Below, piece after piece: positions 7,208-14,390 of a stretch of 17,261 nt of DNA. Location of the stretch: the NCBI GenBank assembly GCA_964535025.1, contig CAZHRW010000227.1, positions 1 to 17,261 of the forward strand, written 5' to 3'. Under the pieces are notes generated by a model that saw nothing but the letters and a program-made list of their open reading frames with translations, did no database searches and had not been told where the DNA came from. The DNA comes from JAAYZK01 sp964535025. GTDB lineage: Bacteria > Planctomycetota > Phycisphaerae > SM23-33 > FEN-1343. The position numbers and the translations under genes were made by a program. The stretch's first letter is position 1. Every line of letters begins with the position of its first letter.

Positions 7208-7260
7208 AGCGTCGTACCCTCCCCTCACACCCTAAAGCCTTTCTTTGCCGTTCCTTCTTA

Positions 7261-7309
7261 GCCGTTTCCTTGCCGTTCTTTCTTTGTTTCCTTTGTGATC
7301 TTTGTGGCT
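7261..7309 (-). repeat. Right inverted CACAAAG arm
   Basis: On the minus strand this reads AGCCACAAAGATCACAAAGG, then AAACAAAGAAAGAACGGC, then AAGGAAACGGC. It begins 18 bases beyond the mraY stop and ends 54 bases before the GxxExxY ATG. Further GAACGGC and GGAACGGC words occur on both sides (7245-7327), giving the region a run of short AACGGC repeats. Confidence 0.7.
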
Positions 7310-7327
7310 AAGCCTTTCTCGCCGTTC

Positions 7328-8428
7328 TCACCGCAGTTTCAGTGTCGCCAGGGCCAGGGCGGCGAAGACGATGGCGAGGACCCAGAAGCGGGCGACGACC
7401 TTGGTTTCGGGCCAGCCGGCGAGGTGGAAGTGGTGGTGGATGGGCGCGCAGCGGAAGATGCGTTTGCCGCCGGTGAGCCGGTAGTAGAGCACCTGGCTGA
7501 TGACGCTGACCGCTTCCATGACGAACACGCCGCCGGCGATGAGCAGGAGGGTTTCCTGGCGGGTCACCACGGCGATGTAGCCGATCAGCCCGCCCAGGGG
7601 CAGGCTGCCGGTGTCGCCCATGAAGACCTGGGCGGGGCTGCAGTTGTACCACATGAATCCCGCGCAGGCCCCGACGATCGACGCGCAGACGATCGACAGC
7701 TCGGCCGCCTCGGGCACGAACGGCAGGTGCAGGAAGTTCGCGTAGGTGGCGTTGCCGGCGATCCACGCCAGCAGGAGGAACACCATCGCCACGACGATGA
7801 CGCAGCCGGAGGCCAGCCCGTCCATCCCGTCGGTCAGGTTGACCGCGTTGGACGAGCCGACCATCGTCAGCACGGTGATCACGATGAACCCCGCGGTCAT
7901 CAGCGGGATCGGCTCGGCCCGGAACGGCAGGTAGAAGTGATGCACCGCGTTGATCGTCCGATCCGCGTAGTCCACGTAGGTGCTGTCGCGCCCGTGACTG
8001 TAGATGAAGCACGCCAGCAGGACCGCCAGGGCGATCTGGAAGAGGATCTTCTCAACCATCTTCAGCCCGTCGCGGCTGTCGCCGGATTCGGCGTGCAGCT
8101 TGATCCAGTCGTCCACGCCCCCCAGCACCGCCAGCCAGACCAGGCACACCAGCGCCATGCGGATGTAAAAACTGCCCAGGTCGGCGAACAGCAGCGTGCC
8201 GGCAAAGATCGCCAGGGCGATCAGCGCCCCGCCCATGGTGGGCGTCTCGGACTTGTAGCGGGTCATCTCGTTGAGCGCCGCGTGGTCGAACTCGGGACGA
8301 TCGCCGACCTTCTTGCGCACGAGAAAGCGGATGAACCGCGGCGTCAGCATGAGCACCACGAGGAAACTCACCGTCGCCGCCCCGGTCATCCGCAGAACAA
8401 GCTGCTTGGTTACCCAGTATTGAATCAC
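7328..8428 (-). CDS. mraY: MraY, phospho-MurNAc-pentapeptide translocase
   Basis: Integral membrane enzyme that transfers phospho-MurNAc-pentapeptide to undecaprenyl phosphate, making lipid I. From the chosen GTG it has 366 residues, close to the usual 360, with about ten hydrophobic segments. Family motifs: TPTMGG (62-67), DDWIK with the metal-binding aspartates (106-110), NAVNLTDGMDGLA (194-206), FMGDTGSLPLGG (about 250-261), and HHHFHLAGW near the C-terminus. The frame extends upstream to 8500, but that part is CGAAAT-type repeat. The GTG at 8428 has CAGGAT eight bases before it and starts VIQYWVTK, in line with other MraY N-termini. It is separated from murF by 138 bases with two hairpins, unlike the tight junctions elsewhere. 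The repeat element follows immediately after the TGA. Confidence 0.95.
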   Translation of the reverse strand: MIQYWVTKQLVLRMTGAATVSFLVVLMLTPRFIRFLVRKKVGDRPEFDHAALNEMTRYKSETPTMGGALIALAIFAGTLLFADLGSFYIRMALVCLVWLAVLGGVDDWIKLHAESGDSRDGLKMVEKILFQIALAVLLACFIYSHGRDSTYVDYADRTINAVHHFYLPFRAEPIPLMTAGFIVITVLTMVGSSNAVNLTDGMDGLASGCVIVVAMVFLLLAWIAGNATYANFLHLPFVPEAAELSIVCASIVGACAGFMWYNCSPAQVFMGDTGSLPLGGLIGYIAVVTRQETLLLIAGGVFVMEAVSVISQVLYYRLTGGKRIFRCAPIHHHFHLAGWPETKVVARFWVLAIVFAALALATLKLR

Positions 8429-8445
8429 CGCTATCGATCCTGCCA

Positions 8446-8466
8446 GCCCTCGGGCGAGCCGAGGGC
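8446..8466 (-). promoter_or_regulatory. Hairpin just upstream of the mraY start
   Basis: GCCCTCGG (8446-8453) and CCGAGGGC (8459-8466) form a perfect 8-bp stem with a 5-base loop, ending 17 bases before the mraY GTG. There is no T-run after it on the minus strand, so it is a leader structure or part of a repeat rather than a clear terminator. Confidence 0.4.
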
Positions 8467-8467
8467 A

Positions 8468-8500
8468 AATCCGAAATCCGAAGCACGAAATACGAAACAA
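8468..8500. repeat. Degenerate 7-base tandem repeat (CGAAATN)
   Basis: On the plus strand the words CCGAAAT, CCGAAGC, ACGAAAT and ACGAAAC follow each other in a seven-base register, after an initial GCAAAT. The stretch is AT-rich compared with its surroundings and lies between murF and mraY. Similar CCGAAT words occur at the left end of the window. It looks like a dispersed intergenic repeat and not coding sequence, although the mraY frame runs through it. Confidence 0.65.
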
Positions 8501-8534
8501 CTTTCAAACGGATAACAACGGCAAACGACAAAGC

Positions 8535-8567
8535 GGTCGCCCCCGCCTCTCCGGCGGGCAGGCGACC
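8535..8567 (-). terminator. Strong hairpin directly after murF
   Basis: On the minus strand, beginning at the last base of the murF stop codon, GGTCGCC and CCCGCC pair with GGCGGG and GGCGACC. This gives 13 base pairs with a two-base TG bulge and a 5-base loop. The following sequence GCTTTGTCGTTTGCC is only moderately T-rich. It could be a weak intrinsic terminator or an attenuating or mRNA-stabilising hairpin, splitting the cluster between murF and mraY. Confidence 0.5.
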
Positions 8568-9979
8568 TATACGGGGTCCGGCTCCATGTCGGCGGCCCGT
8601 TCAGCCACGGCCTGTGCGATACACTCGGCGGCGACGGCGCGGGAGGCCTTGACCAGGACGCCGTCGCCGGCGGCGAGCCAGTCGCCGACGTCGGCCGCGG
8701 CGGCGGCGGCCGTATCATAGGACCGTATGCACTCGCCCGCCAGCCCCGCCGCCCGGGCGCCCTCAGCGATGAGCCGTCCCAGGCCGCCGACGGTGATCAA
8801 CCGGTCGACGGTCCCGCGGGCGATCCGCTCGCCGAGCTCGTGGTGCAGGGCCTCGGCGGCGTCGCCCAACTCGAGCATGTCGCCGGCGACGAGGACCCGC
8901 CGGCGGACGTTCAGGTCGGCCAGGACCGCCACCGCCGCGGCCATGGAGGTGGGGTTGGCGTTGTAGGCGTCGTTAACCAGGACTACCGGGCCGATCCGTG
9001 CGGCCTCGGTCCGCATGGCGGGCATTGGGAAGTCGGCCAGGGCGGCGCCCGCGTCGGCGGCGTCGAAGCCGAACCGCAGTGCCACCGCCAGTGCCGCCAG
9101 GGCGTTGAAGGCGTTGTGCCGTCCGGGCACCGGCAGATCGACCCACCAGTGGTCGTTGATCTCCAGCCGCCCGGTGAGGCCGTCCGTCTGCCAGCCCGTC
9201 AGGCGCAGCTCGGCGTCGTCGGCGGCGCCGAAGCGGATGACCCGCGCGTTGTAGGGCACCAGCGCCTGGCGCAGCGGCTCGCTGTCGGCGTGCACCACCG
9301 CCACGCCGCGATCGGCCAGGCCGGTGAGGATCGCGGCCTTCTCGACGGCGACGCCTTCGAGCGAGCCGAAGGCCTCCAGGTGGGCGGCGCCCACGGCGGT
9401 GATGACCGCCAGCGACGGCGCCGCGATCCGGCTGAGCGCGGCGATCTCGCCGGGGGCGTTGGATCCCAGCTCGCACACGACGTAGTCGTCGCCGGCGGCC
9501 GCCTCCAGCAGCGTCAGCGGCACGCCGATGGCGTTGTTGAAGCTCTTGGGGGCCGCGGTGCCGGTCAGGCGGGTCGCGAGGATGTGGTGGATCATCCGCT
9601 TGACGGTCGTCTTGCCCACCGAGCCGGTGACGGCGATGACCGACCCGGCCAGCCGCCGGCGGTGCATGCGGGCCAGCTCGCCCAGGGCGACGGTGGTGTC
9701 GTCGACGCCGATGATCGGGCCGCGGAACCGGCGGGCCAGGTCGGCCGGCAGGTCCGTGCCGAGGCGGACGATCGCCGAGACGCACCCCGCGGCGGCCGCG
9801 TCGGCGAGGAAGGCGTGACCGTCGTGGGTCGCCCCGCGGATGGCCACGAACAGCTCGCCGGGGCTCGCCTGGCGGCTGTCGATGGTGACGCCCTCGACGT
9901 AGACGGGGTGGCCCGGCGAGGCCGTCTGCCACCGCCCGTGGACCGCCCGGCGAATCTCGTCCAGGGCGGTGGGCCTCAT
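8567..9979 (-). CDS. murF: MurF, UDP-MurNAc-tripeptide--D-Ala-D-Ala ligase
   Basis: ATP-dependent cytoplasmic ligase adding D-Ala-D-Ala to UDP-MurNAc-tripeptide, completing the pentapeptide precursor. The protein is 470 residues. The N-terminal uridine-nucleotide domain carries GVTIDSRQASPGELFVAIRG (30-49). The central ATPase domain has TGSVGKTTVKRMI (118-130), the N148-N149 pair in KSFNNAIGVPLTLL, and E170 in VCELGSNAPGEI. The C-terminal domain has VNDAYNANPTSM (335-346), a hallmark of MurF, and VLVAGDMLELG (362-372). The ATG overlaps the murE stop as ATGA, with GGAGG seven bases upstream, indicating translational coupling. A hairpin begins right at its stop codon. Confidence 0.96.
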   Translation of the reverse strand: MRPTALDEIRRAVHGRWQTASPGHPVYVEGVTIDSRQASPGELFVAIRGATHDGHAFLADAAAAGCVSAIVRLGTDLPADLARRFRGPIIGVDDTTVALGELARMHRRRLAGSVIAVTGSVGKTTVKRMIHHILATRLTGTAAPKSFNNAIGVPLTLLEAAAGDDYVVCELGSNAPGEIAALSRIAAPSLAVITAVGAAHLEAFGSLEGVAVEKAAILTGLADRGVAVVHADSEPLRQALVPYNARVIRFGAADDAELRLTGWQTDGLTGRLEINDHWWVDLPVPGRHNAFNALAALAVALRFGFDAADAGAALADFPMPAMRTEAARIGPVVLVNDAYNANPTSMAAAVAVLADLNVRRRVLVAGDMLELGDAAEALHHELGERIARGTVDRLITVGGLGRLIAEGARAAGLAGECIRSYDTAAAAAADVGDWLAAGDGVLVKASRAVAAECIAQAVAERAADMEPDPV

Positions 9980-11460
9980 GGCGCCGCCTCCGCGCCGGCG
10001 CGGGCGGCGAGGACCTCGCGGGCGACCTGGACGTCGTCGAAGGGGTGTTTCGTCGTGCCGACGACCTGGTAGGTCTCGTGCCCCTTGCCCGCCAGGACGA
10101 CCACGTCGCCGGGTGCGGCCGCGTCGATCGCCAGGCGGATCGCCTCGCGGCGGTCGGGCTCGATGCGGAGCTTGGCGCGGGATTCGTCGTCGAAGCCGGC
10201 CAGGATGTCGTCGAGGATCCGCCGCGGGTCCTCCGTCCGGGGGTTGTCCTGGGTGAGCACGATCCGGTCGGCCCGCTCGGCGACGGCGCGGGCCACGCGG
10301 GGGCGTTTGGTGCGGTCGCGGTCGCCGCCGCAGCCGAACAGGACGATGAGCCGCCCGGCGGTCACCGGGCGCAGGGCGTCCAGGGCGTTGGCGATCGCAT
10401 CGTCGGTGTGGGCGTAATCGACCACCACCTGGAAGGGCCCGCCGGTGGGGACCGCCTGGAGGCGTCCAGGGACCGCGATGGGCCGACTGAGCGCGGCGGC
10501 GGTCCCGCCGAGGGGCCCCCCGGCCGCCAGGCACGGGCCCGTCGCGGCCAGGAGGTTGGCGATGTTGTGGCGGCCGATCAGGTTCGTGCGGACCGTCGCG
10601 GACCGACCGTCGTGACACAGCTCGAACCGCGAGCCGGTCGCGTCGGTCGTGGCGATGCGGGCGGTCAGATCCGCCCGGGTCCGGCCGCCCAGGCCGTAGC
10701 TGACGATGTGGGCGGCCGTCGGCGCGGCCATGGTCTCGAAGGCCGCGTCGTCGCGGTTGAGCACCGCCGTCGCCGTCGGCGCCAGCTCGGCGAACAGGCG
10801 GGCCTTGGCCCGGGCGTACCGCTCGAGGCTGCCGTGATAGTCGAGGTGGTCGCCGCTGAGGTTGGTGAAGGCCGCGGCGGCGAACGCCAGGCCGCCGGTG
10901 CGGTGCTGGTCGAGGGCGTGGCTGGAGACCTCCATCACCGCCGCGGTGCACCCGGCGCGGGCCATGCGGGCCGTCAGGTCGGCCAGCTCGACCGGCCCCG
11001 GCGTGGTGTTGGCGGCCTCGACGGTCGCGCCGCCGACGTCGTGGCCGATCGTCCCGATCATCCCGGTCGCCCGCCCGCACGCGCCGAGGACGTGGCGGAC
11101 GAGCCAGGCCACCGTCGTCTTGCCGTTCGTGCCGGTGACGGCCAGCAGCATCAGCCGTCGCGCCGGCCAGCCGAGGCGGGCCTGGGCCAGCGGCCCGACG
11201 GCCAGGCGGGTGTCGGGCACCCTCGCGGCCGCCGCCGGCAGCGGGCCGTCGTAGGCGGCGTCGCAGACGACCGACGACGCCCCGGCCGCCAGGGCCGCCG
11301 GGATGTAGTCGTGCCCGTCGACCACGGGCCCGCGGACGGCGACGAAGCAACTGCCCGGCCCCGCCCGGCGGGAATCGGCCGTCAGGGATGCGACGGGGGC
11401 GTCGCCCTGGAGGGCCGAGACGTTCACACCGGCGGCGTTGAGCAGTTCACTGAGTTGCAT
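9976..11460 (-). CDS. murE: MurE, UDP-MurNAc-L-Ala-D-Glu:meso-diaminopimelate ligase
   Basis: Adds the third stem-peptide residue to UDP-MurNAc-dipeptide. The protein is 494 residues, the family's usual length. The N-terminal domain has SLTADSRRAGPGSCFVAVRG (25-44); the ATP loop is TGTNGKTT (109-116). The lysine expected to be carbamylated is K219 in YARAKARLF. The motif DNPRTEDP (405-412) is the DNPR signature of meso-diaminopimelate enzymes, so the wall is predicted to be A1gamma type. KGHETYQ (459-465) near the C-terminus is typical. The frame opens at 11580, but the ATG at 11460 gives the family N-terminus (MQLSELLNAAGV) and has GAGGGAT upstream. That leaves a 130-base gap after ftsI. Alternative starts at 11478 and 11580 are possible but less likely. 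Confidence 0.95.
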   Translation of the reverse strand: MQLSELLNAAGVNVSALQGDAPVASLTADSRRAGPGSCFVAVRGPVVDGHDYIPAALAAGASSVVCDAAYDGPLPAAAARVPDTRLAVGPLAQARLGWPARRLMLLAVTGTNGKTTVAWLVRHVLGACGRATGMIGTIGHDVGGATVEAANTTPGPVELADLTARMARAGCTAAVMEVSSHALDQHRTGGLAFAAAAFTNLSGDHLDYHGSLERYARAKARLFAELAPTATAVLNRDDAAFETMAAPTAAHIVSYGLGGRTRADLTARIATTDATGSRFELCHDGRSATVRTNLIGRHNIANLLAATGPCLAAGGPLGGTAAALSRPIAVPGRLQAVPTGGPFQVVVDYAHTDDAIANALDALRPVTAGRLIVLFGCGGDRDRTKRPRVARAVAERADRIVLTQDNPRTEDPRRILDDILAGFDDESRAKLRIEPDRREAIRLAIDAAAPGDVVVLAGKGHETYQVVGTTKHPFDDVQVAREVLAARAGAEAAP

Positions 11461-11590
11461 CGGCTTCGGATCCCTCATGCCGCCGTCGCGGCGGCGGCCG
11501 TCCATCGTGTCGGCAGGCGATCGGCCGGCGGCAGGAGCCATTGTGCATACTGGGCCGGTCCGGGTCCACACAAACCGCACCCGCCGCCGG

Positions 11591-13306
11591 CTACGGGCGG
11601 TCGCGGCCGACGCCCAGATAGGCTAACGATCGCTCCAGCACCGACTTGACCGCCGGGCCGGCCACCTGGCTGCCGTAGTAACCGATGGAGGTGTCGGGCT
11701 TGCGGACGCTGATCAGGCACACCAGGCGCGGCTCGTCCAGCGGCGCGCCGGCGATGTAGCTGGCGGTGAACTGGCCGCTGGCATACGGCGGGATCTGCGC
11801 GGTGCCGGTCTTGCCGAAGCTGCTCCACCCGTCCAGCGCCGCGTGGCGGCGGCCGGTCCCGTCGGTGGGCACCTTCGCGAGCACCTCCCGCACGAACCGC
11901 CGCGCCACCGCCGGATCGATCATCCCACCGAGCACGATCGGACGGCTTCCGTCGGCGACGAGCCGCCCGTCGGTGGCGACGACCGATTCGATCAGCCGCG
12001 GCCGCAGGAGCACCCCGTCGTTGGCCAGGGCGCTGAAGGCCATCACCATCTGCAAGCCGGTGACGGCCACCTCCTGGCCCATCGGGATCGACCACGTCGA
12101 GTCGCGGGTCCATCGCGCCGGCGGGTTGACCTGTCCGCCCACCTCGCCGGGCAGACCGACCCCCGTGGGGGCGCCGAAGCCGAAGGCGCGGAGGATTCGG
12201 TGCATCCGCTCGTTGCCCAGCCGCTGGCCGATCTGGGCCATGCCGATGTTGGAGCTCTTGTAGACGACCGCTTCGGCGGTCAGTTCGCCGTAGGGATGGC
12301 TGTCGTGCAGCACGCGGCCGCGACGACAGGGCCAGGCGCCGTTGTGGCAGTTGAAGGTCTCGCCCCAGCGGACCACCCCCGCGTCGAAGGCGGCGGCGGC
12401 GATGAAGGGCTTGAAGATGCTGCCGGGCTCGAACATGTCGGTGATCGGCCGGTTCCGCCGCGCCGCCGGACGGGCCGCCCCGAAGGCGTTGGGGTCGCAC
12501 GCGGGCACGGAGGCCATCGCCAGGACCGCCCCGGTGGACGGCTCGACGACGACGCCGAGGGCCGATTCGGCGTTGAAGGTGTCGACCACCTCGGCCAGCG
12601 CCGCTTCGAGATAGCCCTGGATCACCAGGTCGATCGTCAGGTAGACGTGGTGGCCGTCGGCGGGCGGGACGTACTGGCCGGGCTGGTTCCAGATGGGCCG
12701 ACGGGCGGCGTCGGCCAGCATGGCGTTGCCGCCGTCGGTGGCGCGGAGGTAGACGTCGGCGAACCGCTCGACGCCCTCCAGGCCGACCCCGTCGACGCCG
12801 GCGAACCCGACGACGTGCGCCGCCAGCGGCCCGTTGGGATACCGGCGCCGCCAGCGGGGCTGCAGGCCGATGCCCCGAAGGTTCAACGCGGCGATACGCT
12901 CGGCCGTCTCCGCGTCGACCTCGCGACTGAGCCAGACGAAGCGCGCTTCGCGGTCGGCGGTGATCCGCCGGCGGAGCTCGGCCGGATCGCGCCCCAGCAG
13001 CCCGCCGAGCGTCGCGCAGGCGGCGTCGAGCTCGTCGTCGGGGATGATCAGCGGGTCGGCGAACACCCCGTCGACCTGGTGACTGGTGGCCAGCAGTTCG
13101 TGGCGGGCATAGCTGGACGCGTAGATGTTGCCCCGTCGCGCCGGCAGGCGCAGCGTCATCTGCTGCTGGCGGACGGCCCGGCGGGCCATGGCCTCGTGGT
13201 GGTGATACTGAAACGCCGCCAGCCGTCCGCCCAGCGCCACCAGCGCCGCGACCACGGCCGCGAACAACAGGTGATGGGCCCAGCCGGTGCGATCAGCGTC
13301 GCTCAA
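11591..13306 (-). CDS. ftsI: FtsI, class B penicillin-binding protein (septal transpeptidase)
   Basis: Membrane-anchored DD-transpeptidase cross-linking septal peptidoglycan, partner of FtsW. The protein is 571 residues: a short cytoplasmic tail, one transmembrane segment (about 11-33), the RRGNIYAS start of the pedestal domain (58-65), and a C-terminal transpeptidase domain. Catalytic motifs are complete: S296-I-F-K299 in EPGSIFKPF, SSN at 351-353, and KTGTAQ at 499-504. The chain ends about 70 residues after KTG, with no PASTA domain. The start codon is TTG, supported by GGGGAGGG a few bases before it and by the transmembrane helix beginning near residue 11; the next methionine is residue 40, after the helix. 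It overlaps ftsL by 14 bases. PBP2 of elongation is ruled less likely by the ftsL and murE neighbours. Confidence 0.95.
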   Translation of the reverse strand: MSDADRTGWAHHLLFAAVVAALVALGGRLAAFQYHHHEAMARRAVRQQQMTLRLPARRGNIYASSYARHELLATSHQVDGVFADPLIIPDDELDAACATLGGLLGRDPAELRRRITADREARFVWLSREVDAETAERIAALNLRGIGLQPRWRRRYPNGPLAAHVVGFAGVDGVGLEGVERFADVYLRATDGGNAMLADAARRPIWNQPGQYVPPADGHHVYLTIDLVIQGYLEAALAEVVDTFNAESALGVVVEPSTGAVLAMASVPACDPNAFGAARPAARRNRPITDMFEPGSIFKPFIAAAAFDAGVVRWGETFNCHNGAWPCRRGRVLHDSHPYGELTAEAVVYKSSNIGMAQIGQRLGNERMHRILRAFGFGAPTGVGLPGEVGGQVNPPARWTRDSTWSIPMGQEVAVTGLQMVMAFSALANDGVLLRPRLIESVVATDGRLVADGSRPIVLGGMIDPAVARRFVREVLAKVPTDGTGRRHAALDGWSSFGKTGTAQIPPYASGQFTASYIAGAPLDEPRLVCLISVRKPDTSIGYYGSQVAGPAVKSVLERSLAYLGVGRDRP

Positions 13307-13616
13307 CGGTCCCTCCCCTCCACGAGCCGCCGGCCCGGTCGTCCGCGGCGTCGACGGTCATGGCGTAGCGGCTCTCGCTATCGCGGGCTTCCGGCGGGAC
13401 CATGACGGTGTGCATGTCCTGGGCGCGGATCCGCACCGCCGCCAGGGCGCAGACCTCGGCCAAGCGGGCCTCCAGGTCCCACAGCGCCCGCCGCTGCTCG
13501 ATCAGCCGGCGCTGCAGCCGGTGGATCTCCCGCCCGGCGGCGACCTCACGCTGCCGGCAGACCACGGTCGCCAGGCCGATCGCTGTCAGGCACACAATGA
13601 CCAGGGCGATTCGCAT
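13293..13616 (-). CDS. ftsL: FtsL-like division protein
   Basis: Small bitopic membrane protein expected to join the FtsQ-L-B type division complex and activate FtsW-FtsI. The sequence is poorly conserved, so the call rests on architecture and position. There are 107 residues with an N-terminal hydrophobic segment (about 2-19, MRIALVIVCLTAIGLATVV), then a charged helix with a coiled-coil look (about 20-60, REIHRLQRRLIEQRRALWDLEARL), and a hydrophilic tail. It directly precedes and overlaps ftsI, the usual ftsL slot. The ATG at 13616 has GGAAGG eight bases upstream; the GTG at 13625 is an alternative start. It could instead be an unrelated small membrane protein, but the layout argues for FtsL. 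Confidence 0.75.
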   Translation of the reverse strand: MRIALVIVCLTAIGLATVVCRQREVAAGREIHRLQRRLIEQRRALWDLEARLAEVCALAAVRIRAQDMHTVMVPPEARDSESRYAMTVDAADDRAGGSWRGGTVERR

Positions 13617-13645
13617 CGCGACCACCTTCCGTCGAGATCCATCGT

Positions 13646-14329
13646 TCAGCGGGGAATCCGCAGCGTCTGGCCGATCCGCAGGTGGTCGGGATCGCTCAGC
13701 GCCTCGCGGTTCAGTTCATACAGTCTCCGCACGGCCTGGCGGTCGGCGGCGTTCATCGTCTTGCGGGCGATGCGGGTCAGGTTGTCGCCCGGCTGGACGA
13801 CGTAGGTTCGCTCGCCCCCGGCCGTCCGGGGCGGCGGCGCGGCGGCCGAGGCGTCGGGCGGCGGGGGGATCCGCAGCACCTGCCCGGTGCGCACGCTGGA
13901 CGGCTCGCGCAGGATGTCGCGGTTGGCGTTGAAGATCCGCATGTACGCCTCGCGATCGTCCCGGCCGTACTCGCGTTTGGCGATCCGGCTGAGGGAGTCG
14001 CCGTCCTCGACCGTGTAGGTGCGATCGACCGGCGGCGCGGCGCGGACGGGCACCTCCGCCGCGGGGGTCTGAGGCGCCTGCGGTTCGGCGGGCGGCTCGT
14101 CGGCGAGGGCGATCGGCGCGCGGGGCGCGCTCGGCTGGCGATGCAGGGCGGGCAGCGCCGTCAGGGCCGTCGGTCGAGGTGCCTGGGCCCCGATCCCGGC
14201 GTCGACGGGGACGTCGACCGCCCCGACGGGCGGGGTCTGCCCGTCGTTTCGCGTGCCGGACAGGATCACCCCGAAGCACACAATGAACACCAACCCGATC
14301 AACAGAGCGATCTTCGAATCGCGCTTCAT
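13646..14329 (-). CDS. Membrane-anchored protein with two LysM domains
   Basis: From the chosen ATG the protein is 227 residues: MKRDSK, a hydrophobic anchor (about residues 7-24, IALLIGLVFIVCFGVIL), a proline- and alanine-rich linker to about residue 100, then two LysM peptidoglycan-binding domains. The first begins RTYTVEDGDSLSRIAKREYG and ends GQVLRIP. The second begins RTYVVQPGDNLTRIARKTM and ends GQTLRIPR, the C-terminus. LysM binds GlcNAc-containing glycans, so it probably ties the inner membrane or division site to the wall from the periplasm. No catalytic domain is visible. The ATG at 14329 has GGAG eight to nine bases upstream; starts at 14350 or 14407 would place extra residues before the anchor. 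It lies between rsmH and ftsL, 29 bases before ftsL, which is not a standard dcw position. Confidence 0.88.
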   Translation of the reverse strand: MKRDSKIALLIGLVFIVCFGVILSGTRNDGQTPPVGAVDVPVDAGIGAQAPRPTALTALPALHRQPSAPRAPIALADEPPAEPQAPQTPAAEVPVRAAPPVDRTYTVEDGDSLSRIAKREYGRDDREAYMRIFNANRDILREPSSVRTGQVLRIPPPPDASAAAPPPRTAGGERTYVVQPGDNLTRIARKTMNAADRQAVRRLYELNREALSDPDHLRIGQTLRIPR

Positions 14330-14390
14330 GCGTCCCGCTCCATCATCCATCCCTGGTCGCCGCCGCCTGACCGGCGGCAATGTCCGATCG

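Larger units (their letters stand above)
6629..7309. mobile_element. Possible small mobile unit: GxxExxY gene between inverted CACAAAG repeats
   Basis: The gene at 6797-7207 is bracketed by inverted copies of one sequence. On the plus strand at 6629 it reads GCCACAAAGAGCACAGAGG and continues to AACGGCAACGAA. On the minus strand from 7309 it reads AGCCACAAAGATCACAAAGG and continues to AACGGCAAGGAA. Both face inward. The unit begins about 18 bases beyond the mraY stop and fills the position where murD is expected. No transposase and no target-site duplication are seen. That it moves is inference from the arrangement and from my recollection that GxxExxY genes often have such repeats beside them. 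Confidence 0.45.

Noticed and set aside
8431..8500. Extended N-terminus for MraY from 8500
   Set aside because: The extra 24 codons are read from the 7-base repeat and hairpin. The GTG at 8428 has a ribosome binding site and gives the family's N-terminus.
9980..11350. N-terminal extension of MurF of 457 codons
   Set aside because: It is an out-of-frame reading of murE. The real start is the ATG overlapping the murE stop.
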